The position numbers were made by a program, and so were the translations under genes. Shown here one piece after another: positions 16,219 through 25,315 of a stretch of DNA of 64,000 nt (position 1 is its first letter; every line of letters begins with the position of its first letter). Origin of the DNA: CAYQVO01 sp964421085 (GTDB lineage Bacteria > Bdellovibrionota_C > UBA2361 > CAYQVO01); contig CAYQVO010000009.1 of assembly GCA_964421085.1 (NCBI GenBank), positions 1 to 64,000 of the forward strand, in the 5' to 3' direction. Below the pieces are notes generated by a model. It was not told the DNA's origin, made no database searches, and saw only the letters and a program-made list of their open reading frames with translations.

Positions 16219-17328
16219 TTACCTGGGGGGCATGAATGAAGTAAGGATGTCCGTTTCATCAGCAGGCGCAAGTAGCTCCACGATGTCTGCGGACCGGGAA
16301 GACGGGTCTGAGTTTTCCGGCAGGCATCGTTCAATACCGGCGCAAACATCTGAGAGGCATCTGTCTGTTTCGTCCTCGCCTGTCTTCAAATTGATAAGGT
16401 TATAGAGGAGATCTCCAAACCGTCCCAGGATGCTTTCCCTGTATTCCTGTGAGTTCTTGTATTCTGCCCGGTTCCAGAGCGTGTCCTCGTTCTGAAGGGT
16501 CTGTATATCTTTCTCCATCTGAGGGACAGCTTCAGCTGCTTTCTTGAGCGCAAGATAGGCAAGGCCTCCCATCGTTGCTCCCGCGGCCAGCATCACAATC
16601 GACACGCTGCCGGTGAAATGTCCGGCAGCTATCCAGCAGGCTGCCGACACAAAAGCTCCTGCAAACGGAGCCAGCCGCTCTCCCCTCTTCACTAAATCAG
16701 CTGTTTTTCGCAGCCTTGCCGCCTCGGTTTCTCTTGCCCGATGCTCGGCCGCACATTCCCGGCTTTTTATAAGCGCTTTCTCCAGTTGTGGAATGCTCAA
16801 AGACGCCTTTTCCCAGTCCGCCTTCGCGCTTGCCCATTCTCCGGATGATCCTCGAAGGCGGTTTTGAAAGCTGCGCTCGAGCTCATTCACCAATTCCTTA
16901 AGATGAATCTCAACAGCAATGAGGCGAAGAATCGAAGAGCTGCAGCCTGATTCAGCATCTCTGCCCTGTTCGGGAAAAGTCATGAATTTGAGGGGATGTC
17001 GAAGGTGTCCAGGGTAAGATCCATCCTGAATCTGCAAAATACTCGAGTGTGGTCCCCCGGAGTATCCGAATTCCACTCTGCGTTTCAGTGTTTCAACAAG
17101 AACGGCGGCAAGATCTCTCTGAAGCCCATCGTTGAGAAACTCAGTGAGTGCGGATTGAGACCCGAATCCGAGCAACCCGCAGCCGCGATGCACGCTCTCA
17201 GTCTCTTCAGGTGTCCCGTCCATACAGTGCGGTGGAAGCGCGGTCGCAGGCTCTCCAGAGCCTGATTCGGGCGATGGTTTTGCAGCGGAGGCGGGATCTG
17301 AACGTTCGCTGAAACTCGTGTCAACCAT
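16219..17328 (-). CDS. Hypothetical coiled-coil membrane protein
   Basis: 369 residues. The first 100 are serine-, glycine- and proline-rich. Residues about 135-215 form a heptad-rich helix with many Glu, Arg and Lys. Two hydrophobic segments follow (LAPFAGAFVSAACWIAAGHF; SIVMLAAGATMGGLAYLAL), forming a hairpin around residue 235, and then another helical region. The layout resembles proteins that sit in the inner membrane with cytoplasmic coiled coils. No homologue recognised, and the gene stands alone. Confidence 0.5.
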   Translation of the reverse strand: MVDTSFSERSDPASAAKPSPESGSGEPATALPPHCMDGTPEETESVHRGCGLLGFGSQSALTEFLNDGLQRDLAAVLVETLKRRVEFGYSGGPHSSILQIQDGSYPGHLRHPLKFMTFPEQGRDAESGCSSSILRLIAVEIHLKELVNELERSFQNRLRGSSGEWASAKADWEKASLSIPQLEKALIKSRECAAEHRARETEAARLRKTADLVKRGERLAPFAGAFVSAACWIAAGHFTGSVSIVMLAAGATMGGLAYLALKKAAEAVPQMEKDIQTLQNEDTLWNRAEYKNSQEYRESILGRFGDLLYNLINLKTGEDETDRCLSDVCAGIERCLPENSDPSSRSADIVELLAPADETDILTSFMPPR

Positions 17329-17425
17329 CGTTGAATGATAACAGATAGGGCAGCTTAATCAAGAACGGGCGGCGCAGACTCCGAGTGAATTCAATGAGCG
17401 CATCAAAGAGCTCTTATTCCTCTAC

Positions 17426-18085
17426 TCATAAATAAGTCGCGAACCATTCGCTGCTTATTCTGGATACTTCTTCGATCGCGCCTGGTTCGTCAAAGAGATG
17501 ACCTGCACCAGGGATTATCGCAAATCGTTTTCTTGATGCTGCAAGGAGGTCATAAGCGTACTCGTTAAGAGGCATTATTGAGCGGTCCTCGCCGCCCACT
17601 ATGAAGAGAGTGGGAGACGTCACCTTGCTCAGCGCTGGTCCGGCGAGATCAGGACGGCCTCCCCTGGAAACAATTGCAGAGATCCGTTCGCCCAGGATGG
17701 CGCCGGTCTGCAGCGCGGCTGCTGCCCCAGTGCTCACGCCGAAAAGTCCGACAGGCAGACCAAGTGTGCGATCATCGGATTCCGCCCATTCGACTGCGCC
17801 TATCAGGCGGGATGTGAGAAGCACTATGTCGAATCGCGATATATCGACAAGATCTTCCTCCATGGAAAGCAGGTCGATAAGGAGCGCGCCGATTTTTGAT
17901 TCGTTGAGAATTTCCGCGACCTTCTTGTTGCGGGAGCTGAACCTGCTGCTCCCGCTGCCGTGAGCGAAGACTACGAGGCTGTGAGCTCCTTCGGGCAGCA
18001 TCAGATCTCCATCGAGCACAAGGTTTCCCGTGGAGAACCGCACTGGTTCGTACACCCGCTGATAGCCGCTCTCTTCTGTTCGCAC
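17426..18085 (-). CDS. Alpha/beta hydrolase (dienelactone-hydrolase-like)
   Basis: 219 residues of a compact alpha/beta hydrolase. The oxyanion stretch is VVFAHGSGSSRFS, the nucleophile elbow is GVSTG (Ser in the middle), the acid is in FIVGGEDRSI, and the histidine is in IIPGAGHLF. The triad is complete, so hydrolase activity on an ester or similar bond is expected. In other genomes this type often accompanies phosphoribosyltransferases; none is here. Substrate unknown. Confidence 0.8.
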   Translation of the reverse strand: MRTEESGYQRVYEPVRFSTGNLVLDGDLMLPEGAHSLVVFAHGSGSSRFSSRNKKVAEILNESKIGALLIDLLSMEEDLVDISRFDIVLLTSRLIGAVEWAESDDRTLGLPVGLFGVSTGAAAALQTGAILGERISAIVSRGGRPDLAGPALSKVTSPTLFIVGGEDRSIMPLNEYAYDLLAASRKRFAIIPGAGHLFDEPGAIEEVSRISSEWFATYL

Positions 18086-18799
18086 AGGGAAATTGTAACG
18101 GGGAAAAGCACACGGCGAAATGACGGCGATCAGCGCAACGCGGCGGGAGAATTTGAGGAGAAGAGAACGGGAACGGGAGGCTGCTCAGGAGACGGGTTTT
18201 GAGTGGAAAAAACCGGTGATGATGATCTGCCTTAGCCCCCAATCTTTCCCCGGATGCTGTTCTGGGCCGATTCAGGGGCGCGCAGGAGAATAACATGATC
18301 TGAAAGTACCATTTCAACGAGAGATATGTTCCCCCCGGAGATGAGGCGCTATGGGATCATGGCCGGGACTTCGACGGCGACTATGGTCGGGTGAACGAGC
18401 CTTAAGAAGGAGAACCAACCAGTACTCGTACAACAGAAGCGCATCTTGCTGCCATGACGATCCGGAGCTGCAGTGGGCGGCATAGCCGGCATCCTTTACG
18501 ATCCTGCGTCCCGCAACCGAGGGAGCAGCAGCGCGCCATCCCGGAAGCGGGTCATTGAACGGTGCGTGGAGAGCCGCGGTTACTCTGTTCAGGGATGGCG
18601 CTGAATCCCGAAATTTCAGGCCGGTGCGATCTTTTCCGTCACTCTTGACGCACGGCCGCCAAAAGAGAGAAACTCGAAAAATACAGCCAATCTTCTGAAA
18701 TAGCGTTTGGTAAATTTAATTATCCGGTGCGCTCTGCAGATTTGCGAGGGGGCAAATTGCGGCGAGGGAGCGTGCTCATCCATTGGAGTTTAAGCAGCA
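18086..18799. other. 714-base region without a convincing gene
   Basis: No full-length gene is visible. On the minus strand about 18236-18480 reads as a continuous coding-like frame (including LVHPTIVAVEVPAMIP and ISLVEMVLSDHVILLRAPES) broken by one TAG, which may be a decayed gene tail. On the plus strand 18326-18406 gives a short frame ending DHGRDFDGDYGRVNEP. Neither has a recognisable family. The last 100 bases are the leader of metK. Confidence 0.3.
18735..18760 (+). promoter_or_regulatory. Hairpin in the metK leader
   Basis: GCAGATTTGC and GGCAAATTGC form a stem of about nine pairs with one bulged G and a GAGGG loop, ending 40 bases before the metK ATG. The following GGCGAGGGAGCG is purine-rich. 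It does not match the SAM-I core I know, so any regulatory role is a guess. Confidence 0.3.
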
Positions 18800-19972
18800 A
18801 TGACAGCTAAAACATTTTTCTTCAGCTCGGAATCCGTCTCAGAAGGACATCCTGACAAGGTTTCAGATCAATTGAGCGACGCAGTGGTGGATGCTCACAT
18901 TGCCGGGGATCCCATGAGCCGCGTAGCATGCGAGGTTCTCGTGAAAAACTCAACGGTTGTACTTGGGGGAGAAATAACATCGAACCAGGAAGTCGACTAT
19001 AACGCTCTTGTCCGTCAGGTTATAAAAGAGATTGGATACGACGAACCTGCACTTGGTTTTGATTATCAGAGCTGCGAAATAATTCCCTTCATAAGCCAGC
19101 AGTCGAACGACATCAGCATGGGTGTGACCGAAGGGGAAGGTATGCATAAAGAACAGGGCGCCGGAGATCAGGGTTTGATGTTCGGTTTTGCATGCGATGA
19201 AACTCCGGAGTTTATGCCACTTGGAATCTCACTCATGCACCGGATGATGTTTAAGCTTGCCGAGCGGAGAAAAGCGGGAATTAGAATGGTGAAGCCCGAC
19301 TCAAAGGGGCAGATCACGCTGCGGTATGTGGATGGGAAGGCGGCCGCGATTGAGACTATAATTGTCTCAACCCAGCACGACCCGGATGTATCTCACGAAA
19401 AACTCGAAGAGTTCATTATCGAAGAGGTAATAAAGCCGGTAGTGCCGAAAAAATTCCTCACTGGCGACGTGCAGTATATGATTAATCCGACTGGCCGGTT
19501 CGTGATCGGCGGTCCTGTCGGCGACTGCGGTGTAACCGGCAGAAAGATCATTGTTGACACTTACGGCGGGTACGCAAGGCACGGTGGCGGTGCTTTCTCA
19601 GGAAAGGATCCCACCAAGGTCGACCGTTCAGCAGCTTATATGGCGCGGTATGTCGCGAAGAATATCGTGAGTGCGGGTCTCGCCGGCCGGGCCGAAGTCC
19701 AGCTTGCGTACGCAATCGGTGTTGCTGAGCCCGTATCGGTGTACGTCGACACGTTTGGGACAGGAAAGGTATCCGACGACAGTTTGTGCCTGGCTGTTCG
19801 CGATGTGTTTAAACTGACGCCGCGTGGAATTATCGAGACTCTCGGCCTGCGAAAGCCGATTTTCCGGAAGACAGCCTCTTATGGTCACTTTGGACGCACT
19901 CCTGATGCTGATGGCCACTTCTCGTGGGAGCAGACTGACAAGGCTGAGGAACTCAAGGCGCGGGTGAAGTAG
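18800..19972 (+). CDS. metK: S-adenosylmethionine synthetase
   Basis: MetK joins methionine and ATP to make S-adenosylmethionine. At 390 residues it is full length. Diagnostic motifs: SVSEGHPDKVSDQLSDAVVD at the N-terminus (magnesium and ATP binding), the hexapeptide region GAGDQGLMFGFA, and the P-loop-like GGGAFSGKDPTKVDRSAAY. The tail DGHFSWEQTDKAEELK is normal. It supplies the methyl donor for the uracil methyltransferase encoded convergently next door. A leader hairpin (18735-18760) may affect expression. Confidence 0.97.
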   Translation: MTAKTFFFSSESVSEGHPDKVSDQLSDAVVDAHIAGDPMSRVACEVLVKNSTVVLGGEITSNQEVDYNALVRQVIKEIGYDEPALGFDYQSCEIIPFISQQSNDISMGVTEGEGMHKEQGAGDQGLMFGFACDETPEFMPLGISLMHRMMFKLAERRKAGIRMVKPDSKGQITLRYVDGKAAAIETIIVSTQHDPDVSHEKLEEFIIEEVIKPVVPKKFLTGDVQYMINPTGRFVIGGPVGDCGVTGRKIIVDTYGGYARHGGGAFSGKDPTKVDRSAAYMARYVAKNIVSAGLAGRAEVQLAYAIGVAEPVSVYVDTFGTGKVSDDSLCLAVRDVFKLTPRGIIETLGLRKPIFRKTASYGHFGRTPDADGHFSWEQTDKAEELKARVK

Positions 19973-19997
19973 CCCGAAGCGGTATGGCGGTCGCGGC

Positions 19998-20022
19998 CCG
20001 GCGCAGCCTTCGGCTGAGCCGG
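19998..20022. terminator. GC-rich hairpin between convergent genes
   Basis: CCGGC-GC-AGCC-TTC-GGCT-GA-GCCGG folds into a nine-pair stem with a two-base internal mismatch. It sits between the ends of metK and the uracil methyltransferase gene, the place for a shared terminator, but no T-run follows on either strand. Confidence 0.4.
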
Positions 20023-20034
20023 TTCGTAACCGCG

Positions 20035-21291
20035 TTAACCTGCAAGCACATTCACCATCTCCACATGATTGGTCTGCGGGAACATATCGACGATGGTAGT
20101 GCGTTGAAGGTGGTAGCCTGCGCGCAGCATCACCTGAAGATCTCTGGCAAGCTCCGGGAGGGAACAGCTCACGTAAATCACAGTCGGGCTTCTCTCCGGC
20201 CGGAAGTATTTTACGACATCCTTTGCTCCGCCGCGGGGCGGGTCAAGGATGACAGTAGACCGCGAGGGTATGTCCGGCGCGTATTCTTCGCATCTCATCT
20301 GCCGGTAGAAGATACCCGTCCGCACACCTGCCTTTTTCGCAAGTGCTTTCCCGGATGCCGCCAGGATCTGGTCCTGTTCAACAGCTTCGACGGAACATCC
20401 TTTGCCGGCAAGTGCGATAGAGAAATTGCCGGCTCCGGCGTAAAGATCGCAGACGCGTGAGGCCGGGGAAACCAGTCCGCAGATGAGACTCACCATCGCA
20501 TCATTGGCAGTCCCGTTGACCTGGGAAAAATGGGCAAGAGCCACATACGGCGGAAGCGACGCCGATCTGTATATGATCTCGTCGTTGTGCTGGAACTGAA
20601 GGCCGAAATTTTTCTCCTCCAGAGAGGCGATTGTGTTGTCCCTGAAGGGAGGGGAACGGCGGCGGATACGGAACATGAGGCAGGTAATGTCATCCGCCTC
20701 TTCAATACTGATGCTCACGACCATCCGGGGATCGATGAATGATATGCTCTGAAGAACGTCAATTGCGCGATTCACTTCCGTTGTCGCAATCGGGCAGTGA
20801 AATACGGGCACCACTTCATGGGAGTTTTGCCTGAAATAGCCAATCCGTCCATCTCTGGCGACATGCAGTGTAACACGGCGTCTGTAACTGTAGTCGGGCA
20901 GTTCTCCCTCTATAAGCACGACGCCGTCTGACGGCTTGATCTTGTGGCTCGCGAAATATTCCGACACCATTTCGCGCTTCGATTTTCTCTGAAAGTGAAT
21001 GAGCATATGCTGAAGATCACAGCCCCCGCACTGCGTAAATATGGGGCAGCGGGGATTAATTCTTTCAGCCGAAGATTCCTTCACGGACTCCAGCAGAACT
21101 TCCACATAATTTTTCTTCACTCTCGTCACATTGCCGCGAACTTCTTCTCCGGGGGCTGCGTACCTGACAAAGGCTTTTATTCCGAGCAGTTCCGCCGGGC
21201 CTTCCTTCACCGTACCCACAAAAGCCCCGCCGGGAGTCATGTTCCCGACCTTGAGAAGAACGGGCGTGTTGAGAATTTTGCCGTCATCCAT
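20035..21291 (-). CDS. RNA (uracil-5-)-methyltransferase, RlmD/TrmA family
   Basis: A class I SAM-dependent enzyme that methylates C5 of uridine in 23S rRNA or tRNA. An N-terminal TRAM-like beta domain leads into CPIFTQCGGCDLQH, whose cysteines with that of FHCPIA can hold a 4Fe-4S cluster as in RlmD. The SAM site is VCDLYAGAGNFSIALA, followed by ILDPPRGG. The catalytic Cys is in YVSCSLPELARDL and the general base Glu in NHVEMV. ATG 21291 is preferred, because a longer start at 21396 would overlap the divergent dehydrogenase gene; 21357 is an alternative. Confidence 0.88.
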   Translation of the reverse strand: MDDGKILNTPVLLKVGNMTPGGAFVGTVKEGPAELLGIKAFVRYAAPGEEVRGNVTRVKKNYVEVLLESVKESSAERINPRCPIFTQCGGCDLQHMLIHFQRKSKREMVSEYFASHKIKPSDGVVLIEGELPDYSYRRRVTLHVARDGRIGYFRQNSHEVVPVFHCPIATTEVNRAIDVLQSISFIDPRMVVSISIEEADDITCLMFRIRRRSPPFRDNTIASLEEKNFGLQFQHNDEIIYRSASLPPYVALAHFSQVNGTANDAMVSLICGLVSPASRVCDLYAGAGNFSIALAGKGCSVEAVEQDQILAASGKALAKKAGVRTGIFYRQMRCEEYAPDIPSRSTVILDPPRGGAKDVVKYFRPERSPTVIYVSCSLPELARDLQVMLRAGYHLQRTTIVDMFPQTNHVEMVNVLAG

Positions 21292-21386
21292 GCGAATAGT
21301 GTATGAGAGAAGGGGGAAACTCTTCAAGGATGATTGAGGAAGTGCTATCCTCGCCATCGCATTTTGGCTTGTATTATAATAGGCGT

Positions 21387-22253
21387 ATGTCGGCAAAAAT
21401 CGGATACATCGGGCTGGGAATAATGGGGCTTTCGATGACTCGAAACCTTTTGAAAGGAGGGTTCGATGTCACTGTATGGAACAGAACAAGGGCAAAAGTG
21501 GACGAAGCGGTCCGGGATGGAGCTGTCGCTGCTGAAAGTCCCGCAGGTGTCGCGGCCCGGGCGGAAATCGTTTTTATGTGCGTTACCGACGACGCCGCGG
21601 TGCGAGAGGTGCTTTTCAGTTCAAAGGACGGGCTGGTTTCCGGAAAAGGAAGAACGGCGATTGTCGTCGACATGTCGACAGTATCGCCTTCGGCAGAGAT
21701 TGATATTTCCGAACGGCTTGCCGGTTCGGGAACCGCATACATGGACGCGCCTGTCACCGGTGGAGATATCGGGGCAAGGGAGGGCACTCTCACGATAATG
21801 GCCGGCGGTGACGAAGACACCTTTCGGAAAGTGCTCCCCGCACTTGAGGTAATGGGAAAAAAGATCGCGCACACCGGTCCTGTGGGGACAGGCCAGCTCA
21901 CAAAATGCGTGAACCAGATCCTTGTCGCTTTGAACCTCGGCGCCATGACGGAGGCGTTCGCATTTCTACAGAGAAGCCCTCTGAGTTCCCGAAAGACTGT
22001 CGACCTCCTTTCTTCAGGGGCAGCCGGTTCCTGGGCGCTCAGCAATTACGGACCAAGGGTCATGAGCGGGGACTTGAAGCCGGGATTCAGGGCCGTAGAT
22101 ATGCTGAAAGACATCAAAATCGTCCTTTCTGAAGCTGAGAAGATGAACCTGCAGCTTCCCGGGATTGAGTTGATGAAGGACATGTACCAGTCGCTCTGCG
22201 CGATCCAGAAAGAAAGCCTGGGAAATCATGCATTGATCGAGGTCTACAAATAG
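21387..22253 (+). CDS. NAD(P)-dependent 3-hydroxyisobutyrate dehydrogenase family oxidoreductase
   Basis: 288 residues of the beta-hydroxyacid dehydrogenase family. IGYIGLGIMGLSMTRNLLKGG is the Rossmann motif, DAPVTGGDIGAREGTL is the substrate signature, and the catalytic lysine lies in GQLTKCVNQILVA. The C-terminal all-helical half ends AIQKESLGNHALIEVYK. Start ATG 21387 begins the Rossmann strand immediately; upstream in-frame sequence overlaps the divergent gene. Members reduce or oxidise 3-hydroxyacids, tartronate semialdehyde, glyoxylate or succinic semialdehyde; which one cannot be told here. Confidence 0.88.
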   Translation: MSAKIGYIGLGIMGLSMTRNLLKGGFDVTVWNRTRAKVDEAVRDGAVAAESPAGVAARAEIVFMCVTDDAAVREVLFSSKDGLVSGKGRTAIVVDMSTVSPSAEIDISERLAGSGTAYMDAPVTGGDIGAREGTLTIMAGGDEDTFRKVLPALEVMGKKIAHTGPVGTGQLTKCVNQILVALNLGAMTEAFAFLQRSPLSSRKTVDLLSSGAAGSWALSNYGPRVMSGDLKPGFRAVDMLKDIKIVLSEAEKMNLQLPGIELMKDMYQSLCAIQKESLGNHALIEVYK

Positions 22254-22256
22254 TCT

Positions 22257-22348
22257 CACCAGAACAGGCTGACTGCGACAGGGGCGCATTCAAGGTTCCG
22301 AGACTCCGTGACATCACGGATACCAGTCCGTATTTTCACGAGGGATCT
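22257..22348 (+). pseudogene. Remnant of a di-haem cytochrome c peroxidase (MauG/CcpA) C-terminus
   Basis: The reading frame across 22271-22348 gives DCDRGAFKVPRLRDITDTSP followed by YFHEGSV. This is the conserved stretch that follows the second haem in MauG/cytochrome c peroxidases (usual form GAFKTPTLRN...PYFHDGS). No CXXCH motif or other part of the gene remains nearby, and it abuts the end of the dehydrogenase gene. The same frame runs on without a stop into the DJ-1 gene, but that gene has its own ribosome site, so I read this as a decayed fragment. Confidence 0.6.
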
Positions 22349-22468
22349 GTGCCGGCGCCCGGCCCGGTGAACGCGATAAAGTTGACCTCGAGGCGTTTTC
22401 AGGGTCACTATCAGGTGACCACCCCCGCATGGAACCGCCGAAACTGCCGTAAAAGCAGGGAGGAGCGA

Positions 22469-23032
22469 ATGATCAAAAAAAGAGCTGTGATAGTTGTCGC
22501 GGATGGATGTGAAGACATTGAAACGGTGTGCCCGATTGATGTGCTGACGCGGGTTGGAGTGGACGTCAAAGTGGCCGCCCTTGAAAATTCAACTGTGAAG
22601 TGTTCATGGGGCTCGAGACTCGAGGCTGATATTTCTGTCGACGATGTCGGCGATGATTTCGACGCGGTAATTTTTCCGGGGGGCCTCCCTAACGCCGCGA
22701 CTCTTGCCGCTGATGAGAGGGTGCAGCGACTGGCGAAGCGGTACTTCGAAAGTGGAAAACTTGTCGCGTCCATATGCGCTTCACCGGCGTGTCTGCTGGG
22801 CGAAGCGACAGGTATCCTGAAAGGCCGAAGATCGACAGGCGATCCTTCATTCAACGACAGGCTGGCCGCATCCGGCGCTGAAGTGACTGACGAAGCCGTC
22901 ACAATCCAGGACAACGTGATAACTGCCAGAGGTCCCGGTGCGGCTCTCGCCTTCGCGCTTAAAGTCGCCGGATATCTTGTGGGAGCGGAGAAAACGCGGC
23001 CTTTTGCCGAGAAGTGGGAGGTGGAGATTTAG
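22469..23032 (+). CDS. DJ-1/PfpI/ThiJ family protein
   Basis: 187 residues from ATG 22469, which follows GGGAGGAGCGA. The DJ-1 features are all present: an early Glu in DGCEDIETVCPIDVLTRVG, the nucleophile-elbow Cys in VASICASPACLLGEA, and GPGAALAFALKVAGYLVG near the end. Known relatives act as glyoxalase/deglycase-like enzymes or redox-stress chaperones. The nearest relatives by motif are the YajL/DJ-1 type. Transcribed after the dehydrogenase gene, with a peroxidase remnant between. Confidence 0.88.
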   Translation: MIKKRAVIVVADGCEDIETVCPIDVLTRVGVDVKVAALENSTVKCSWGSRLEADISVDDVGDDFDAVIFPGGLPNAATLAADERVQRLAKRYFESGKLVASICASPACLLGEATGILKGRRSTGDPSFNDRLAASGAEVTDEAVTIQDNVITARGPGAALAFALKVAGYLVGAEKTRPFAEKWEVEI

Positions 23033-23105
23033 AGTGCCCTGGTGAACGCTGCAGGAGTCGGCCGGGGTCTTTCCCCAGCCGCACGTAATACGTTATGCTC
23101 GCACC

Positions 23106-24797
23106 ATGGCGCATTACAAAAGCCGCGTTCTCGCGGCAGGTCTTACATTCGCCGCGCTGGGTTACTGCATCTTCCTGGCGGCGCCTCTTCTGGTGTTTTC
23201 TCAGAATGACGCGGAGTTCAACGCGGGCTTTGCAGGCGTTATTATGCATCTTGTTCCGGCGCTTGCCGGAGCAGTAATTGCCCTGACCTTGATTGCGGCA
23301 CTAATTCCGGCGCGCGGCTTCCGCCTGCTCATCGCTTTACTCGTCACTGTCCTCTTTCTTTTTTATGTTCAGTCGGGTTTTCTTGTCTGGGGGTACGGGC
23401 CTTTTTACGGAGAGCCCGTTAAGTGGGAGAAATTCTCGACGGCAGGCCTTGTAGACACTTCAGTCTGGGTTCTCGGACTCGTGCTTGGACTGCTTGGGCG
23501 CAATATCATCGTCAGAAACTATCAGGCGATACTTCTTTTCTGCGTTCTTGCGTTCACGTTTTCCGCCTGTGTCGAGGCATTCAGGGAAAAACCGAGGTTC
23601 AGAAGCGAGGTAAAAGAGAGCAGGAGTGACTCCATATTCCAGTTTTCACGCGAAAAGAACGTCCTCATTATTATTCTCGACACCTTTTCAACGCCCGCCT
23701 TCGAAGTTGTTTCTCAAGGTTCGCCGGAAATCAGGAAAGACTTCGCTGATTTCACCTTTTTTCGAAACACTCTTGCCTCTTTTACGACAACAGCTGCCAG
23801 CGTTCCTTCGATCCTGACCGGCATTGAATATGACAACCAGATTCCATACAAGAAATTCCTTACGGAGGTGCTCGCGGAGAAGTCTCTTCCATCGGTGTTT
23901 CTTTCGAGAGGATACCAGAGCGACGTCATGAGCATGACGCAGCTCTGTGCCCGCATCAAAGGGGCATGCCACTCTCTGAACCGGGTAGTGGCGCGGGACA
24001 TCGGCAGTGTAGAGCGGAGGGAACTTCTCGAACTTCTCGACGTCACCCTGTTCCGCGTTCTTCCGCAGCCTTTGAAGAAGAGAGTTTACAACAATGAGAA
24101 ATGGCTTGTTCAGCGGATCTTTGCGGCGGGAGGAAGCCCCAGGTCTCTCTTCAACTCTGTCGGTTTCTGGGATGTTTTTGAAAGGCAGGCAGATGCTGCG
24201 GCGGAAAAGCCGACTTTCAAGTTTCTTCACTTCATGCTGCCGCATCCGCCGTGCAGGTTCGATTCCCGGTGCAACGTAAAGCCTCCGGGGAAGGGGAAGC
24301 CCCGCAAGGAAGATTATGAGGAGCAGGCGGCATGCAGCATTCAACTTATGCGGAGGATGATTTCGACTTTGAAGCGGGTCGGCGCGTATGAGAACACTTT
24401 TGTAATAGTCGCCGCGGACCACGGATACGCGCAGCGGTACATACCTTTCAAGAACGACAGAGGTCTTCCTGCTCCGGAACAGGCCATGCCGCTTCTGCTT
24501 ATGAAACCGTTTGGAAAGTCGTCTGTGGCGGAAATGACGGTTTCGAATGCTCCAGCCATGCTGAAAGACATTCCGAGAACTGTGGCGGAAGCGGCCGGCA
24601 TCATGGATGTTTTTCCGAATGAATCGCTTCTCAGCCTCAGCGAGGGCATGCCCCGGAAAAGGCATTACCGGAGCTATGGCTGGAATGATGCCGCCTGGGG
24701 GAGAACGTATCTTCCGAAAATGGCGGAATACGCGATTTCGGGCGACGTCCGCGACCCCGCATCGTGGAACCGGAGCGGGACATTCGCGCCGCCATAG
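23106..24797 (+). CDS. Membrane-bound sulfatase/phosphoethanolamine-transferase-like protein
   Basis: 563 residues. Four or five membrane spans occupy the first 160 residues, followed by a periplasmic alkaline-phosphatase-superfamily domain. KNVLIIILDTFSTPAFE supplies the first metal Asp and the Thr expected as nucleophile; FTTTAASVPSILTG is the usual substrate loop; VIVAADHGYAQ contains the late Asp-His pair. Such proteins transfer phosphoglycerol or phosphoethanolamine, or hydrolyse sulfate esters. It lies two genes from a GT-C glycosyltransferase, consistent with envelope glycan decoration. Exact reaction unknown. Confidence 0.75.
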   Translation: MAHYKSRVLAAGLTFAALGYCIFLAAPLLVFSQNDAEFNAGFAGVIMHLVPALAGAVIALTLIAALIPARGFRLLIALLVTVLFLFYVQSGFLVWGYGPFYGEPVKWEKFSTAGLVDTSVWVLGLVLGLLGRNIIVRNYQAILLFCVLAFTFSACVEAFREKPRFRSEVKESRSDSIFQFSREKNVLIIILDTFSTPAFEVVSQGSPEIRKDFADFTFFRNTLASFTTTAASVPSILTGIEYDNQIPYKKFLTEVLAEKSLPSVFLSRGYQSDVMSMTQLCARIKGACHSLNRVVARDIGSVERRELLELLDVTLFRVLPQPLKKRVYNNEKWLVQRIFAAGGSPRSLFNSVGFWDVFERQADAAAEKPTFKFLHFMLPHPPCRFDSRCNVKPPGKGKPRKEDYEEQAACSIQLMRRMISTLKRVGAYENTFVIVAADHGYAQRYIPFKNDRGLPAPEQAMPLLLMKPFGKSSVAEMTVSNAPAMLKDIPRTVAEAAGIMDVFPNESLLSLSEGMPRKRHYRSYGWNDAAWGRTYLPKMAEYAISGDVRDPASWNRSGTFAPP

Positions 24798-24823
24798 GCC
24801 GGTTTTTTCAGGACCGCTCTATC

Positions 24824-25270
24824 TCAACGACCGGTATTGATGCGGTTCTGCACATCCAGCAGGCTGGACTGACTTATCCTTGCGAAGCCTTCTCCCGGCC
24901 TGTCCAGATCAAGAATAGACGGCGGCACTGTATCCTCCTGCGCGAAGATTCGTCTTCCTCGCGTCTCGATCATATTCGACACATAATCCACGATAATCTG
25001 TGAATTCACAGGCTGCGGCGCATCCTTCGCAATCGCCGTCGCCTGCGACCATATCTGCGTCTGTATCCGGTCGGCTGCTGCTGAATCTCCGTTAATCCGG
25101 GAAAGGAGATGTTCGCCGACTGCCAGATTTGTGATGTGACTCCTTGCCGCTTCGGGCAGGTTGCAGTGGACTCTGCGTCCTGTCCGAAAGCCTGCTTCGA
25201 GAGACAGAAGGCAGAGAATGAAAAAGACGGCGACAATCAGAAGATTCACGGGTGAGTGAAGATGGGGCAT
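24824..25270 (-). CDS. Hypothetical membrane-anchored protein
   Basis: 148 residues with a single N-terminal membrane anchor (NLLIVAVFFILCLLSLEAGF), followed by a helical domain including ARSHITNLAVGEHLLSRINGDSAAADRIQTQIWSQA-like sequence. The layout recalls DUF4239-type membrane proteins in miniature, but I cannot assign it. The tail lies close to the sulfatase-like gene, with which it converges; the head is 45 bases from the end of the GT-C gene on the same strand. Confidence 0.5.
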   Translation of the reverse strand: MPHLHSPVNLLIVAVFFILCLLSLEAGFRTGRRVHCNLPEAARSHITNLAVGEHLLSRINGDSAAADRIQTQIWSQATAIAKDAPQPVNSQIIVDYVSNMIETRGRRIFAQEDTVPPSILDLDRPGEGFARISQSSLLDVQNRINTGR

Positions 25271-25315
25271 TGAAGGAGGAGACCGGAAGGCTATGGTGCG
25301 GCGGAATGACGGTAA

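Noticed and set aside
18700..18799. SAM or SAH riboswitch ahead of metK
   Set aside because: The GGCGAGGGAGCG stretch recalls the SAH core, but the other conserved elements and pairings are missing.
23688..24665. 325-residue minus-strand frame
   Set aside because: Antisense to the sulfatase-like gene, Arg- and His-rich, with no recognisable domain.
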